Below are positions 16,217-24,960 of a stretch of 64,000 bases of DNA, piece by piece. The position numbers were made by a program, and so were the translations under genes. Position 1 is the first letter of the stretch. The number at the start of each line of letters is the position of its first letter. The notes under the pieces are model-generated. The model searched no databases. It saw only the letters and a program-made list of their open reading frames with translations, and was not told the DNA's origin. This DNA is from Pseudozobellia thermophila (GTDB lineage Bacteria; Bacteroidota; Bacteroidia; Flavobacteriales; Flavobacteriaceae): assembly GCF_900141855.1 (NCBI RefSeq), contig NZ_FQYU01000005.1, positions 131,790 through 195,789 on the forward strand, written 5' to 3'.

Positions 16217-17341
16217 CTAATAGGTAATCATGTTTCCAACGATCAAAACCAATACTGAAAACATGGCCAATATAAAAAAAATCGTATTCAAAAAAAGATA
16301 TTTAACAATAGTTTTGAATATGCCCTGGCCGTAGAATTTTCGCATCGCCAGAAACAGGTAGACCGAAAAGCAGGACAGAAAAAACCAATTGCTATCTATC
16401 TTAAAGATCGAATCGATCAAAAAGCTAACAATGAGCAAGATAAACAACAGGGATGTGACATGAAAGCTAAAGATCAAATGATCGGTGTAATTGTATTTTT
16501 TTCTGATGTAAGCCAGCCATATAAAGACGGTGAACAGGGGTAAAAAGAAAAATGTGGCAAAGGGTAGGCGCGAAATCAACGTACGCAGAAAGTCACCGGG
16601 CCGCTCCTTGATCTTGAAAAGGCTGCGGCCGGAGTTGAACGTGAGTTGGTTTTCACGTGTGTTTTCAACCTTGAATTTTGAACGTGCCTCCTCGAAATAC
16701 CTGACGGAGTCCCTTCTCGCCATGGTTTCGAAAAAGTTGTGTTTTTGAAATATCCTGTCCCATCCCGAAATCTTGTCCAGGCCCCGAAAGTAGGCGATGG
16801 GGTCGGCGTTCAATGCCGAATCCCTCGTTTTGATATAGGTGCCGATGCGCTTGGGAAGGTCAAGGGAATCCATCACCTGCATTATTTCCTGTTTCTCGTC
16901 CTCGTTTTCGAACTCCACGGTGTCCAGGGTTTTCGATAGGTCGAAATCTGGTGTCCTGACCTTGGCTTCAAGAGGTCCTATTTGGTCATAACCGCCCGAT
17001 ACGCCCAACATCAGGAAGTAAACGATGGCCAAACTGAGCAAGAACCGAAAGGGGTTGGTATACGAAACCCTTTTGCCGTTAATGTAGTCCCTCGTGATTT
17101 TTCCGGGGCGCAGGAGCAGGGCCGATAAGGTTTTGAACAACTTGGAGTCGTACGAAATGAAGCTGGCGAAGAACTCGTCGAAAAAATCCTTGAGCGAAAG
17201 CTTCTTGGTGTTGTTGGCCTGTGAGCAGTTGGGGCAGAACCTGTCCGATAGTTTTAATGGATGGCCGCAATTAAGGCATTCGGTGCCCCGGTACTTAATT
17301 TTGGGGCTTTCCGTCTGGGTGGCAACCTGTTCGTTCTCCAT
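16217..17341 (-). CDS. DUF3667 membrane protein with N-terminal zinc ribbon
   Basis: 374 residues. A short zinc ribbon near the N-terminus (CLNCGHPL and FCPNCSQ) is followed by SLKDFFDEFFASFISYDSKL and the signature LLRPGKITRDYINGKRVSY, then at least four membrane segments: FRFLLSLAIVYFLMLG, the LPFATFFFLPLFTVFIWLAY region, LLFILLIVSFLID and the C-terminal FFILAMFSVLVLIVG. This is the DUF3667 layout common in Bacteroidota; function unknown. A roughly 150-residue soluble insert rich in Asp, Lys and Phe lies between the first and second membrane parts. It is 24 bases downstream of the plug gene. Confidence 0.88.
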   Translation of the reverse strand: MENEQVATQTESPKIKYRGTECLNCGHPLKLSDRFCPNCSQANNTKKLSLKDFFDEFFASFISYDSKLFKTLSALLLRPGKITRDYINGKRVSYTNPFRFLLSLAIVYFLMLGVSGGYDQIGPLEAKVRTPDFDLSKTLDTVEFENEDEKQEIMQVMDSLDLPKRIGTYIKTRDSALNADPIAYFRGLDKISGWDRIFQKHNFFETMARRDSVRYFEEARSKFKVENTRENQLTFNSGRSLFKIKERPGDFLRTLISRLPFATFFFLPLFTVFIWLAYIRKKYNYTDHLIFSFHVTSLLFILLIVSFLIDSIFKIDSNWFFLSCFSVYLFLAMRKFYGQGIFKTIVKYLFLNTIFFILAMFSVLVLIVGNMITY

Positions 17342-17365
17342 TTTTACCCATTTTGATGGTGCTTG

Positions 17366-18610
17366 CTAATTGCTGATATTTCTAGAATTGGCATTGCCGA
17401 TTCCAATAATGCTGTCGTACTGTTCGCCAAAGCTGCGGTAATATACCAGTATAAGGTAGTTGTTCTCGGTAAAGTGGAAGTTACCGCCGATCCTGTTCAG
17501 GTCTACCGTGCCGTCGTCCTTTTTGACAACGTATTTGTAGTTGTAGAACCCTTGCTTCAATTTTAGGGTGCCCTCCATCATACCGTTTTCTTCGTTATAG
17601 GTGAGTCGGTTCTCGTCGCCGAGGGCGTAATTGTTGAACTTTCCGAAGACATATACCTCGTCGAGATCCAAAATGGGATCGTAGGGCAATGAAAAATGTA
17701 CCAATGAATATTCCGCCTCCCTCGAATTGTCGTCGCCTTGCAGGGTGCGTACCACAAAATCGCCGTTGATATCGGGAAAATAGGTGTAGTCCCTCGAAGC
17801 CCGATACCTGTCGGGGAACAGGTAATGGTGATAAAGGTCGCCTATCTCGATTCTTGAAATTTCCGAACTCGGGGCCCTGAGGTCGCTCGTGTCGAAGTTA
17901 AGGAATTCGTTGCCCCCGAAAAAACTGGTCTCCTGGTCGTACTTGTATACCAGTTCCTTGCCTATGGTGTATTGCGGGGCGATGTCGTAGAGGGCCGTAT
18001 TCCACTGGTAGTTCTGCAAAATGACCACTTTCACTTCCTTTTTGGGGTTGACCAATTGAAAGCTCCCGGCGTTGATGCTGAATTGGACGACCTGTTTTGT
18101 GTTCAAGAAGTTAAAATCCCTAGACCTTTTTACCGTTGCCGATACGCTTACAAGGTCTTTGTAGACGACAAATCTTCTCGAAAACTGCAATTCGTAATTG
18201 TCGTCGTAAATCTCCAATACGTAGTTGCCGCTTACTTTTAGGCGAACGTTGTCGTTGGGTATGGTGAGCTTGTAGTTCGAGTAGGGCTGCAGGGTCGAAT
18301 AACTGTTTTCGTAATCGGTTATTCTTTGGTTGTCGATCCCGGTAAGGTATTGCGACCGTAGGAGTTGCGATGGCGACCAGTCGTAGTCGCAATGTACGAT
18401 CTTATAGTAATAGTCCCTTTCGCCGGCCGTAATGTCGTCGAACTCCAACGTGATCGTTTCCCCTAGCTCCACGACCGGAAACTGGTCTTCGGTGGGTCCG
18501 CCGAAAATAACCGTCTTAATGTGTTCCGGAGGGTTGATTTCCTGCAAAACCTGGGCAAGGGAGAAGGTGGTAAAAAGCAAAAGGAATGCCGGTATAATCT
18601 TTTGTAGCAT
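17366..18610 (-). CDS. Type IX secretion system plug-like protein (DUF5103)
   Basis: 414 residues with signal peptide MLQKIIPAFLLLFTTFSLAQ; the frame runs 72 codons further upstream across the promoter and overlaps nqrA, so the ATG at 18610 is chosen. Two beta-sandwich regions follow: the N-terminal one has IKTVIFGGPTEDQFPVVELG and YYYKIVHCDYDWSPSQL, and the C-terminal one, with YVFGKFNNYALGDENRLTYN and LKQGFYNYKYVV, resembles a carbohydrate-binding or early-set fold. These are marks of the DUF5103 family, whose F. johnsoniae member closes the SprA translocon pore as the Plug of the T9SS. It diverges from nqrA; apaG and DUF3667 follow it. Confidence 0.88.
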   Translation of the reverse strand: MLQKIIPAFLLLFTTFSLAQVLQEINPPEHIKTVIFGGPTEDQFPVVELGETITLEFDDITAGERDYYYKIVHCDYDWSPSQLLRSQYLTGIDNQRITDYENSYSTLQPYSNYKLTIPNDNVRLKVSGNYVLEIYDDNYELQFSRRFVVYKDLVSVSATVKRSRDFNFLNTKQVVQFSINAGSFQLVNPKKEVKVVILQNYQWNTALYDIAPQYTIGKELVYKYDQETSFFGGNEFLNFDTSDLRAPSSEISRIEIGDLYHHYLFPDRYRASRDYTYFPDINGDFVVRTLQGDDNSREAEYSLVHFSLPYDPILDLDEVYVFGKFNNYALGDENRLTYNEENGMMEGTLKLKQGFYNYKYVVKKDDGTVDLNRIGGNFHFTENNYLILVYYRSFGEQYDSIIGIGNANSRNISN

Positions 18611-18655
18611 GAACGCGCTATTTTTTCGGTAAAGGTAAACAAAAAGTGTGCCCGG

Positions 18656-18663
18656 CAAATTTA
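18656..18663 (-). promoter_or_regulatory. -7 box of the plug gene
   Basis: TAAATTTG on the minus strand, an exact TAnnTTTG, 45 bases before the ATG. A TTG lies 15 bases further up, slightly too close. Confidence 0.5.
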
Positions 18664-18720
18664 GATCGATATACGTTCCAAATTTATGGGCATTTATTAT
18701 GAAAACATTGCTTTTAGTAC

Positions 18721-18728
18721 TATTTTTG
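18721..18728 (+). promoter_or_regulatory. -7 box of the nqr operon
   Basis: TATTTTTG, an exact TAnnTTTG, giving a leader of about 30 bases before nqrA. It lies in the 153-base space shared with the divergent plug gene. Confidence 0.6.
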
Positions 18729-18763
18729 CGCCATATTTTAGTTAACCTAAGGTCTACAATAAT

Positions 18764-20116
18764 ATGTCTAAAGACATTCGGATTAAAAAGGGCTTGAACA
18801 TTAATCTTGTTGGTGCTGCAGAGCAAACTACATCCAAGGCTGTTTTAAGCAATGTTTATGCCATAAATCTTAACGATTTTCACGGAATAACCCCTAAAAT
18901 GTTGGTGAAGCAAGGTGCCGAGGTAAAAGTCGGGGAACCTCTTTTCTATAACAAGAACAGGGAAGATATGATGTTCGTCTCTCCGGTAAGCGGCGAACTC
19001 ATCGAAATTAATCGAGGGGCGAGGAGGCGCATTCTTTCCCTTAAAATATTGGCCGATAAGGAGCAGGCCGAAGTTTCCCATTCCCCATTGGAGCTTGGGA
19101 AGGCTTCCAAGGACGAGGTCAAGGCCTACCTTCTAAAAGGTGGGGCCTGGCCGTTTATCAAACAGCGTCCTTACGATATCATCGCCGATCCCGATGCCAC
19201 GCCCAAGGCGGTCTTTATATCCGGTTATGCCACAGCACCATTGGCGGCGGATCTTGACTATGTTTTGAAAGGCAGGGAAAAAGAGCTTCAGGCCGCTATC
19301 ACTGCGCTGGGCAAGTTGACCCCGGGCAAGGTGCATGTTTCCGTAGGTGCTTCCTCCAATTCACCATTGGCCGGTCTTTCGGGCATTGAGCTTCACAAGG
19401 TTTCCGGTCCGCATCCCGCGGGATTGGTCGGAACCCAGATCAATAAGATCGACCCCATAAACAAGGGGGAGGTCGTTTGGACCGTGGCCGCCCAGGATTT
19501 GGTGGTTATCGGCGAGCTTTTGCTGACCGGTAGGTTTAACCCCGAGCGTGTCGTCGCCCTTGCGGGCTCGTGCGTAAAGGCGCCCAAGTATTACACGACC
19601 AAGATCGGTGCCGAAATATCTACCTTTTTATATGCCAGTGGCGTTACCAACAATCATTTCAGGGTAATCAATGGCGATGTGCTCACCGGTTCGAAAAGTC
19701 GTCCCGATGGCCATCTCGGTTTTTATAACAATACGGTAAGTGTCATACCCGAGGGGGACGATTATGAGCTTTTCGGGTGGAACAAGCCGATTTTCAATAA
19801 AATTTCCGCTACCCGGGCCTTGACCTTCTCTTGGCTACAGCCCAATAAAAAATACGACCTGAACACCAATACCAATGGCGAGCATAGGGCCTTTGTGGTT
19901 ACGGGTATGTACGAGAAGGTGTTTCCGATGGATATCTACCCCATGCAGCTGCTTAAGGCGTGTATGGTAAAGGATCTTGACGAAATGGAGCAATTGGGAC
20001 TTTACGAGGTGGCGCCCGAAGATTTTGCTTTGACTGAGTTTGTGTGTGTTTCCAAGCAACCGCATCAGCAGATCATACGCGAAGGGTTGGATTTGTTGTA
20101 TAAAGAAATAGGATAA
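18764..20116 (+). CDS. nqrA: Na+-translocating NADH:quinone reductase subunit A
   Basis: 450-residue peripheral subunit of the sodium pump NQR. It shows the family start IRIKKGLNINLVGAAEQ, GAEVKVGEPLFYNK with SPVSGELIEINRGARRRILS (the biotinyl-lipoyl-like region), GPHPAGLVGTQINKIDPIN, and the end FVCVSKQPHQQIIREGLDLL. It opens a six-gene operon with gaps of only 1-21 bases. The complex oxidises NADH, reduces quinone and exports Na+; NqrA is held on the cytoplasmic side by NqrB. The quinone is presumably menaquinone here, given ubiE. Confidence 0.97.
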   Translation: MSKDIRIKKGLNINLVGAAEQTTSKAVLSNVYAINLNDFHGITPKMLVKQGAEVKVGEPLFYNKNREDMMFVSPVSGELIEINRGARRRILSLKILADKEQAEVSHSPLELGKASKDEVKAYLLKGGAWPFIKQRPYDIIADPDATPKAVFISGYATAPLAADLDYVLKGREKELQAAITALGKLTPGKVHVSVGASSNSPLAGLSGIELHKVSGPHPAGLVGTQINKIDPINKGEVVWTVAAQDLVVIGELLLTGRFNPERVVALAGSCVKAPKYYTTKIGAEISTFLYASGVTNNHFRVINGDVLTGSKSRPDGHLGFYNNTVSVIPEGDDYELFGWNKPIFNKISATRALTFSWLQPNKKYDLNTNTNGEHRAFVVTGMYEKVFPMDIYPMQLLKACMVKDLDEMEQLGLYEVAPEDFALTEFVCVSKQPHQQIIREGLDLLYKEIG

Positions 20117-20118
20117 AG

Positions 20119-21393
20119 ATGAGTGATAAAAGACTGACTTTAAAGAAAAGGTTGCACATTATTAAGCATCATTTTCGAGGTAAGAAAATGGCGCCCGCCT
20201 TTAATGCGTTCCATACCTTTTTATTTACGCCCGACGAAACGACCCATAACGGTAGCCATGTCAGGGCGGCCGACGATTTGAAACGTACCATGAACACGGT
20301 TATTATGGCCTTGGTCCCGGTACTTGTTTTTTCCATGTTCAATGCAGGTTATCAGCATTATTCCGCAATCAACGGTTTTCCGCAAAATTTCTCGTTGATG
20401 GACGATTTTCTTACCTGGGACAACTTCTGGATCGGGATCATTAAGGTGCTTCCCCTCTTGGTCGTGTCGTATGGGGTAGGACTTTTGGTCGAATTTATAT
20501 TTGCCGTGATCAAGGGGCACGAAGTGGAGGAAGGATACTTGGTGACGGGTATGCTGGTACCGCTGATCGTGCCGATCGATACCCCGCTTTGGATGTTGGC
20601 CGTGGCCGTTGTCTTTGGTGTGGTCATAGGTAAGGAGGTCTTTGGGGGTACCGGGATGAATATCCTGAATCCTGCGCTTACCATACGGGCCTTCCTGTTC
20701 TTTGCCTATCCTACGTGGATGAGCGGTGACAAGGTTTGGGTGTACCAGGCGGTCGAACGCGCCGGTGGCCCCGACGCCATTTCCGGTGAGACCATTTTGG
20801 GCTATTTGGCCCAGAACAAAGGGGCCGAGATGTCGTATTCGGTTTCCGATATGTTCTTCGGTTTTATACCCGGTTCCGTCGGTGAGACCCCGACCTTCCT
20901 TATCCTTTTGGGAGGCTTGTTCCTGATTTTTAGCAAGATCGCCAGCTGGCGTATTATGTTGAGCGCCGTTATCGGTTCCTTGGTCATGGGTCTGATCTTT
21001 AACGGAGTGGTCGATCAAGGTTGGATCGGTGAGACCAGTAAGTTTTATGGCTTGATGAGCTTTCCCTTCTGGCAACACTTGATCGTGGGGGGTCTGGCCT
21101 TTGGTATCGTCTACATGGCGACCGACCCCGTGACGGGGGCCCAAACGAACCGGGGCAAGTGGTTCTATGGTTTCTTTATCGGTTTCCTTTCCGTAATGAT
21201 ACGGGTCTTTAACCCGGCCTATCCCGAAGGTGTTTTCCTGGCCATTCTTTTGATGAACGTGTTTGCACCGACCATTGACCACTACGTGGTTCGAGGGAAC
21301 ATAAAACGAAGAATGAAACGACTCAAAAACGCAACCATCTTGCCCAAGGATTCCGAAGGCAAGGCAAACGAACTTCAAGCAGAAACCGTATAG
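20119..21393 (+). CDS. nqrB: Na+-translocating NADH:quinone reductase subunit B
   Basis: 424-residue membrane subunit with about ten helices, home of a covalently bound FMN and of riboflavin in the family. SGETIL around T225 lines up with the flavin-bearing Thr site (usually SGAT), with Glu in place of Ala beside the Thr. Other family marks are GGTGMNILNPALTIRAF and GSVGETPTFLILLGG, then VYMATDPVTGAQTNRGKWFY near the C-terminus. Its start is two bases after the nqrA stop. The long antisense frame over it on the minus strand is a by-product of the GC-rich coding sequence. Confidence 0.97.
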   Translation: MSDKRLTLKKRLHIIKHHFRGKKMAPAFNAFHTFLFTPDETTHNGSHVRAADDLKRTMNTVIMALVPVLVFSMFNAGYQHYSAINGFPQNFSLMDDFLTWDNFWIGIIKVLPLLVVSYGVGLLVEFIFAVIKGHEVEEGYLVTGMLVPLIVPIDTPLWMLAVAVVFGVVIGKEVFGGTGMNILNPALTIRAFLFFAYPTWMSGDKVWVYQAVERAGGPDAISGETILGYLAQNKGAEMSYSVSDMFFGFIPGSVGETPTFLILLGGLFLIFSKIASWRIMLSAVIGSLVMGLIFNGVVDQGWIGETSKFYGLMSFPFWQHLIVGGLAFGIVYMATDPVTGAQTNRGKWFYGFFIGFLSVMIRVFNPAYPEGVFLAILLMNVFAPTIDHYVVRGNIKRRMKRLKNATILPKDSEGKANELQAETV

Positions 21394-21395
21394 TT

Positions 21396-22145
21396 ATGTC
21401 AATCAATACAGATAAAAATTCATATACCGTTGTCTTTGCCGCCGTAATGGTGGTGATAGTCGGTTCCCTTCTGGCTTTTATGTCGTCGAGCCTAAAAGAC
21501 CGGATTGCGGAGAACGAACGGTTCGAAAAGCAACAGAACATTCTTTACGCCATGGGCGTAAACGAGAATGTCGATGAAGGAAGTGTAAACTTTGTTTCCA
21601 CTGACAAGGTAGAGGGCGAATTCAAGACCTATATCAAAAAACAGTTGGTCATAGAGGGCGATCAGGTTAGCGAAGACGACCATGCCTATTTGATCGATAT
21701 GAAAAAGCAGATGGCCATTGCCAAAAAGGGCGAAACGCCGAAGCTTCCGTTATTGGTCGGAGAGAAGGACGGTGAGACCTTCTACATCATCCCCATGTAC
21801 GGCAAGGGGCTATGGGACGCTATCTGGGGCTTTATTGCGCTGGACAAGACCATGACCGTAAGAGGCGTCTATTTCGATCACAAGGGTGAAACACCCGGCC
21901 TCGGGGCCAACATCAAACAACGCTACTTTATGGATGATTTCACCGGTGAAAGCATCCTAAAGGGAGATGAGTACGTGGGTATTACAGTGGCCAAGGGCAA
22001 TAACGACCCCTTGAACAACGAAAAAGACGATAATGAAGTCGATGCCTTGGCAGGTGCAACCATTACCGGTAACGGGGTGTCGGCTATGATCAAGGAGAGT
22101 ATCAACCTCTACAAAGACTATTTAAAAACTGTTAGCGCAAAATAA
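21396..22145 (+). CDS. nqrC: Na+-translocating NADH:quinone reductase subunit C
   Basis: 249-residue subunit with one N-terminal membrane helix (YTVVFAAVMVVIVGSLLAFM) and a large periplasmic FMN-binding domain. LAGATITGNGV contains T222, the expected site for FMN linked through phosphate by ApbE. GKGLWDAIWGFIALD and HKGETPGLGANI are family motifs. The canonical site is SGAT and here it reads AGAT, a tolerated change. Two bases from nqrB and one base from nqrD. The apbE gene at the end of the cluster would load the flavin. Confidence 0.97.
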   Translation: MSINTDKNSYTVVFAAVMVVIVGSLLAFMSSSLKDRIAENERFEKQQNILYAMGVNENVDEGSVNFVSTDKVEGEFKTYIKKQLVIEGDQVSEDDHAYLIDMKKQMAIAKKGETPKLPLLVGEKDGETFYIIPMYGKGLWDAIWGFIALDKTMTVRGVYFDHKGETPGLGANIKQRYFMDDFTGESILKGDEYVGITVAKGNNDPLNNEKDDNEVDALAGATITGNGVSAMIKESINLYKDYLKTVSAK

Positions 22146-22146
22146 T

Positions 22147-22794
22147 ATGGCACTATTAACAAAAAAAGACGCAAGTCTAATAACAGACCCGTTGGCCGAC
22201 AACAACCCCATTACCATTCAGGTATTGGGTATATGTTCCGCATTGGCGATTACCGCAGAGCTAAAGGCATCGGTGGTAATGGCGATCTCGGTCCTTTTTG
22301 TTTTGTCGGTGGGTAACGTGGTTATTTCGTTGATGCGAAATATTATTCCTTCAAAAATTAGGATCATCGTTCAGTTGATCGTGGTGGCCACCTTGGTAAT
22401 TATCGTAGACCAGGTATTGAAGGCCTTTGCCTATGAATTGAGCAAGACCCTTTCGGTATTCGTGGGGTTGATCATTACCAACTGTATCATTATGGGACGC
22501 TTTGAGGCCTTTGCCCTGGGTAATGGCCCCTGGAGGTCTTTCCTTGACGGTATCGGTAATGCCCTGGGCTACGGTGTCATTTTGGTCATCGTGGGCTTCT
22601 TTAGGGAGCTGTTGGGTTCGGGAACCTTGTTCGGCTATCCCGTTTTGGGAAACCCGATCGAAAAAACCGGATTGTATTCCATAGGGTACGAAAACAATGG
22701 CTTCATGATCATACCACCGGCGGCCTTGATCGTTGTGGGTATCATCATTTGGGTGCAGCGTTCAAGAAATCCGGCCTTGGTCGAAGATCATTAA
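22147..22794 (+). CDS. nqrD: Na+-translocating NADH:quinone reductase subunit D
   Basis: 215-residue membrane protein with six helices, a member of the NqrD/RnfE group. Marks: DPLADNNPITIQVLGICSAL near the start, MRNIIPSKIRIIVQLIVVA, the conserved GLIITNCIIMGRFEAFALGN, and GFFRELLGSGTLFGYPVLGN. With NqrE it forms the inverted pair of helical bundles that binds the iron-sulfur centre in the membrane; the Cys in ITNC is one of its ligands. The start is one base after the nqrC stop; nqrE begins 21 bases later. Confidence 0.97.
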   Translation: MALLTKKDASLITDPLADNNPITIQVLGICSALAITAELKASVVMAISVLFVLSVGNVVISLMRNIIPSKIRIIVQLIVVATLVIIVDQVLKAFAYELSKTLSVFVGLIITNCIIMGRFEAFALGNGPWRSFLDGIGNALGYGVILVIVGFFRELLGSGTLFGYPVLGNPIEKTGLYSIGYENNGFMIIPPAALIVVGIIIWVQRSRNPALVEDH

Positions 22795-22815
22795 TTAAGG
22801 TAAAAAGATAGAATT

Positions 22816-23556
22816 ATGTTAGAGCATATCGAATTATTTTTTAAGTCCATCTTCATCGATAACATGGTGTTCGCCGTGTTCTTGGGGATGTGTTCCTACT
22901 TGGCGGTCTCCAAAAAGGTGGCCACTGCCGTTGGTTTGGGCGCGGCCGTTATTTTTGTACTGGCGGTTACCGTACCGTTGAACTGGTTGTTGGACCAATA
23001 CCTTTTAAGGGATGGCGCATTGGTATGGTTGGGGCCTGAATACGCCGATTACAACCTGAGCTTCCTTTCGTTTATCCTCTTTATCGCTACCATTGCCACA
23101 ATGGTGCAGTTGGTAGAGATCGTGGTAGAGAAGTTTTCGCCTTCCCTGTATAACTCCTTGGGTATATTCTTGCCTTTGATCGCCGTGAACTGTGCTATCT
23201 TGGGCGGTTCGCTCTTTATGCAGTCAAGGGATATTCAAAGCCTGGGCCTGGCCTTCAATTATGGCGTTAGTTCGGGTATCGGATGGTTCTTGGCCATATT
23301 GGCCATTGCCGCGATCCGTGAAAAGATTAGATACTCCAATGTACCAGCACCCTTACGCGGCTTGGGCATTACCTTTATCATTACCGGGTTGATGGGTATC
23401 GGTTTTCAGAGTTTCGGGGGGATGTTAACCGGTGGCGACGATGCCGCACCTGCCCCGGTCGAGGAGACAACGGCCGAAAAAACGAAAGAGAAGAAAGAAA
23501 TTAATAAGGAGATAGACAGTAAGGAAGTCTCTTATAACGATGCAATAAACGATTAG
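22816..23556 (+). CDS. nqrE: Na+-translocating NADH:quinone reductase subunit E, with a C-terminal tail
   Basis: 246-residue NqrE/RnfA-type membrane protein; most family members are about 200 residues. The core has FIDNMVFAVFLGMCSYLAVS at the start, LYNSLGIFLPLIAVNCAILG with the iron-binding Cys, and SSGIGWFLAILAIAAIREK. After IGFQSFGGM, near residue 203, a hydrophilic tail of roughly 43 residues follows, first acidic and proline-rich and then alternating Lys/Glu (EKTKEKKEINKEIDSK). I believe such tails occur in other flavobacterial NqrE. Its role is unknown; it would face the cytoplasm or periplasm next to NqrF. Confidence 0.96.
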   Translation: MLEHIELFFKSIFIDNMVFAVFLGMCSYLAVSKKVATAVGLGAAVIFVLAVTVPLNWLLDQYLLRDGALVWLGPEYADYNLSFLSFILFIATIATMVQLVEIVVEKFSPSLYNSLGIFLPLIAVNCAILGGSLFMQSRDIQSLGLAFNYGVSSGIGWFLAILAIAAIREKIRYSNVPAPLRGLGITFIITGLMGIGFQSFGGMLTGGDDAAPAPVEETTAEKTKEKKEINKEIDSKEVSYNDAIND

Positions 23557-23558
23557 AT

Positions 23559-24866
23559 ATGCTATTAGCAGCAAGTACAGGCGGAACCATACTTATTACC
23601 GTAGTCGCATTTTTAATACTCTTAATGATCTTGGTGGCCCTTTTGTTGTTCACCAAGGAAAAACTTTCGCCCTCGGGTCCGGTGACCATCACCATTAACG
23701 GGGAGAAGAAAATAGAGGTAGACTCCGGAAACTCCTTACTATCGACCCTGGGAAACCAGAAAATATTCCTTCCTTCTGCCTGTGGTGGTGGAGGAACCTG
23801 TATCCAATGTGAATGCCACGTGCTTTCGGGCGGGGGGGAAGCCCTTCCTACCGAAACACCGCATTTCTCAAAAAAGGAATTGAACGAAGGGGCGCGTTTG
23901 GCCTGCCAGGTGAAGGTGAAGCAAGACATGGAAATTACCATCCCCGAAGAGGTGTTCGGTATCAAGAAGTGGAATGCCAAGGTGGTACGTAACTACAACG
24001 TGGCATCCTTTATCAAGGAGTTCGTGGTCGAGATTCCCGAGGATATGAACTATAAGGCAGGGGGGTATATTCAGATTGAGGTCCCCAAGTGTGAGGTCAA
24101 ATACTCGGATATCGATATTACCGCGCATCCCGAGGAACACGAAACCCCTGATAAGTTTCAGGCCGAGTGGGACAAGTTCAACCTTTGGCCCTTGGTCATG
24201 AAGAACCCCGAGACGATAGAACGGGCCTATTCGATGGCCTCTTATCCCGCCGAAGGAAGGGAGATCATGCTTAACGTTCGTATCGCCACCCCGCCATGGG
24301 ATCGCGCCAAGAACGGTTGGATGGACGTTAACCCGGGTGTCGCCTCATCGTATATATTCTCGTTGAAACCGGGAGACGATGTGGTTATTTCGGGCCCTTA
24401 CGGCGAGTTCTTCATCAATGAGTCCGATTCGGAGATGCTCTACGTAGGTGGGGGAGCCGGAATGGCACCCATGCGATCGCATCTGTACCATCTGTTCAAA
24501 ACCTTAAAGACCAACAGAAAGGTTACCTATTGGTACGGTGGACGTTCGAAACGCGAATTGTTCTACATCGATCACTTTAAGGAACTGGAAAGGGAATTTC
24601 CTAACTTCAAGTTCTATATGGCCCTTTCGGAACCCTTGGAGGAGGACAATTGGAAGGTTAAGGAGAATATAGATGCACCAGGCGACGGTTTTGTCGGCTT
24701 TATCCATAACTGTGTGATCGAACATTACTTGAGCCATCACGAATCGCCGGAGGATATCGAATTGTATTTCTGTGGACCTCCGTTGATGAACAAGGCGGTT
24801 CAGAAAATGGGTGAAGACTTCGGTATACCTGACGAGCACATACGATTTGACGACTTTGGAGGATAG
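23559..24866 (+). CDS. nqrF: Na+-translocating NADH:quinone reductase subunit F
   Basis: 435-residue electron entry subunit. One N-terminal membrane helix (ILITVVAFLILLMILVALLL) leads to a plant-type ferredoxin domain with cysteines in ACGGGGTCIQCECHV and LACQVKV (2Fe-2S). A ferredoxin-reductase module follows, with FAD contact RAYSMASYP and the NAD contacts GGGAGMAPMRSHLY and YFCGPPLMNKAV, ending DDFGG. It accepts hydride from NADH and passes electrons to the membrane subunits. It starts two bases after nqrE and is followed by a terminator-like hairpin. Confidence 0.98.
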   Translation: MLLAASTGGTILITVVAFLILLMILVALLLFTKEKLSPSGPVTITINGEKKIEVDSGNSLLSTLGNQKIFLPSACGGGGTCIQCECHVLSGGGEALPTETPHFSKKELNEGARLACQVKVKQDMEITIPEEVFGIKKWNAKVVRNYNVASFIKEFVVEIPEDMNYKAGGYIQIEVPKCEVKYSDIDITAHPEEHETPDKFQAEWDKFNLWPLVMKNPETIERAYSMASYPAEGREIMLNVRIATPPWDRAKNGWMDVNPGVASSYIFSLKPGDDVVISGPYGEFFINESDSEMLYVGGGAGMAPMRSHLYHLFKTLKTNRKVTYWYGGRSKRELFYIDHFKELEREFPNFKFYMALSEPLEEDNWKVKENIDAPGDGFVGFIHNCVIEHYLSHHESPEDIELYFCGPPLMNKAVQKMGEDFGIPDEHIRFDDFGG

Positions 24867-24911
24867 GCAAATGGCGTAGTCTTCTAAGAAAAATCAATTG
24901 AAATAGCTTAT

Positions 24912-24942
24912 AAAAACCGATGTTTACCGCATCGGTTTTTTT
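24912..24942 (+). terminator. Terminator-like hairpin after nqrF
   Basis: Eleven-base arms (24912-24922 with 24930-24940) closed by a seven-base loop and running into T residues. It lies before the 122-residue gene and apbE, so it may end most nqr transcripts while letting some through. Confidence 0.75.
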
Positions 24943-24960
24943 GGTCAATTCCGAAAAAAA

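Noticed and set aside
17366-18826. Longer start for the plug gene at 18826
   Set aside because: The extra 72 codons overlap the nqrA start and promoter, have no family features and precede a proper signal peptide.
20221-21378. Long minus-strand frame of 385 codons over nqrB
   Set aside because: Composition is unlike any folded membrane or soluble protein (runs of His, Asp, Gln), and it is fully antisense to a certain nqrB; it arises from codon bias.
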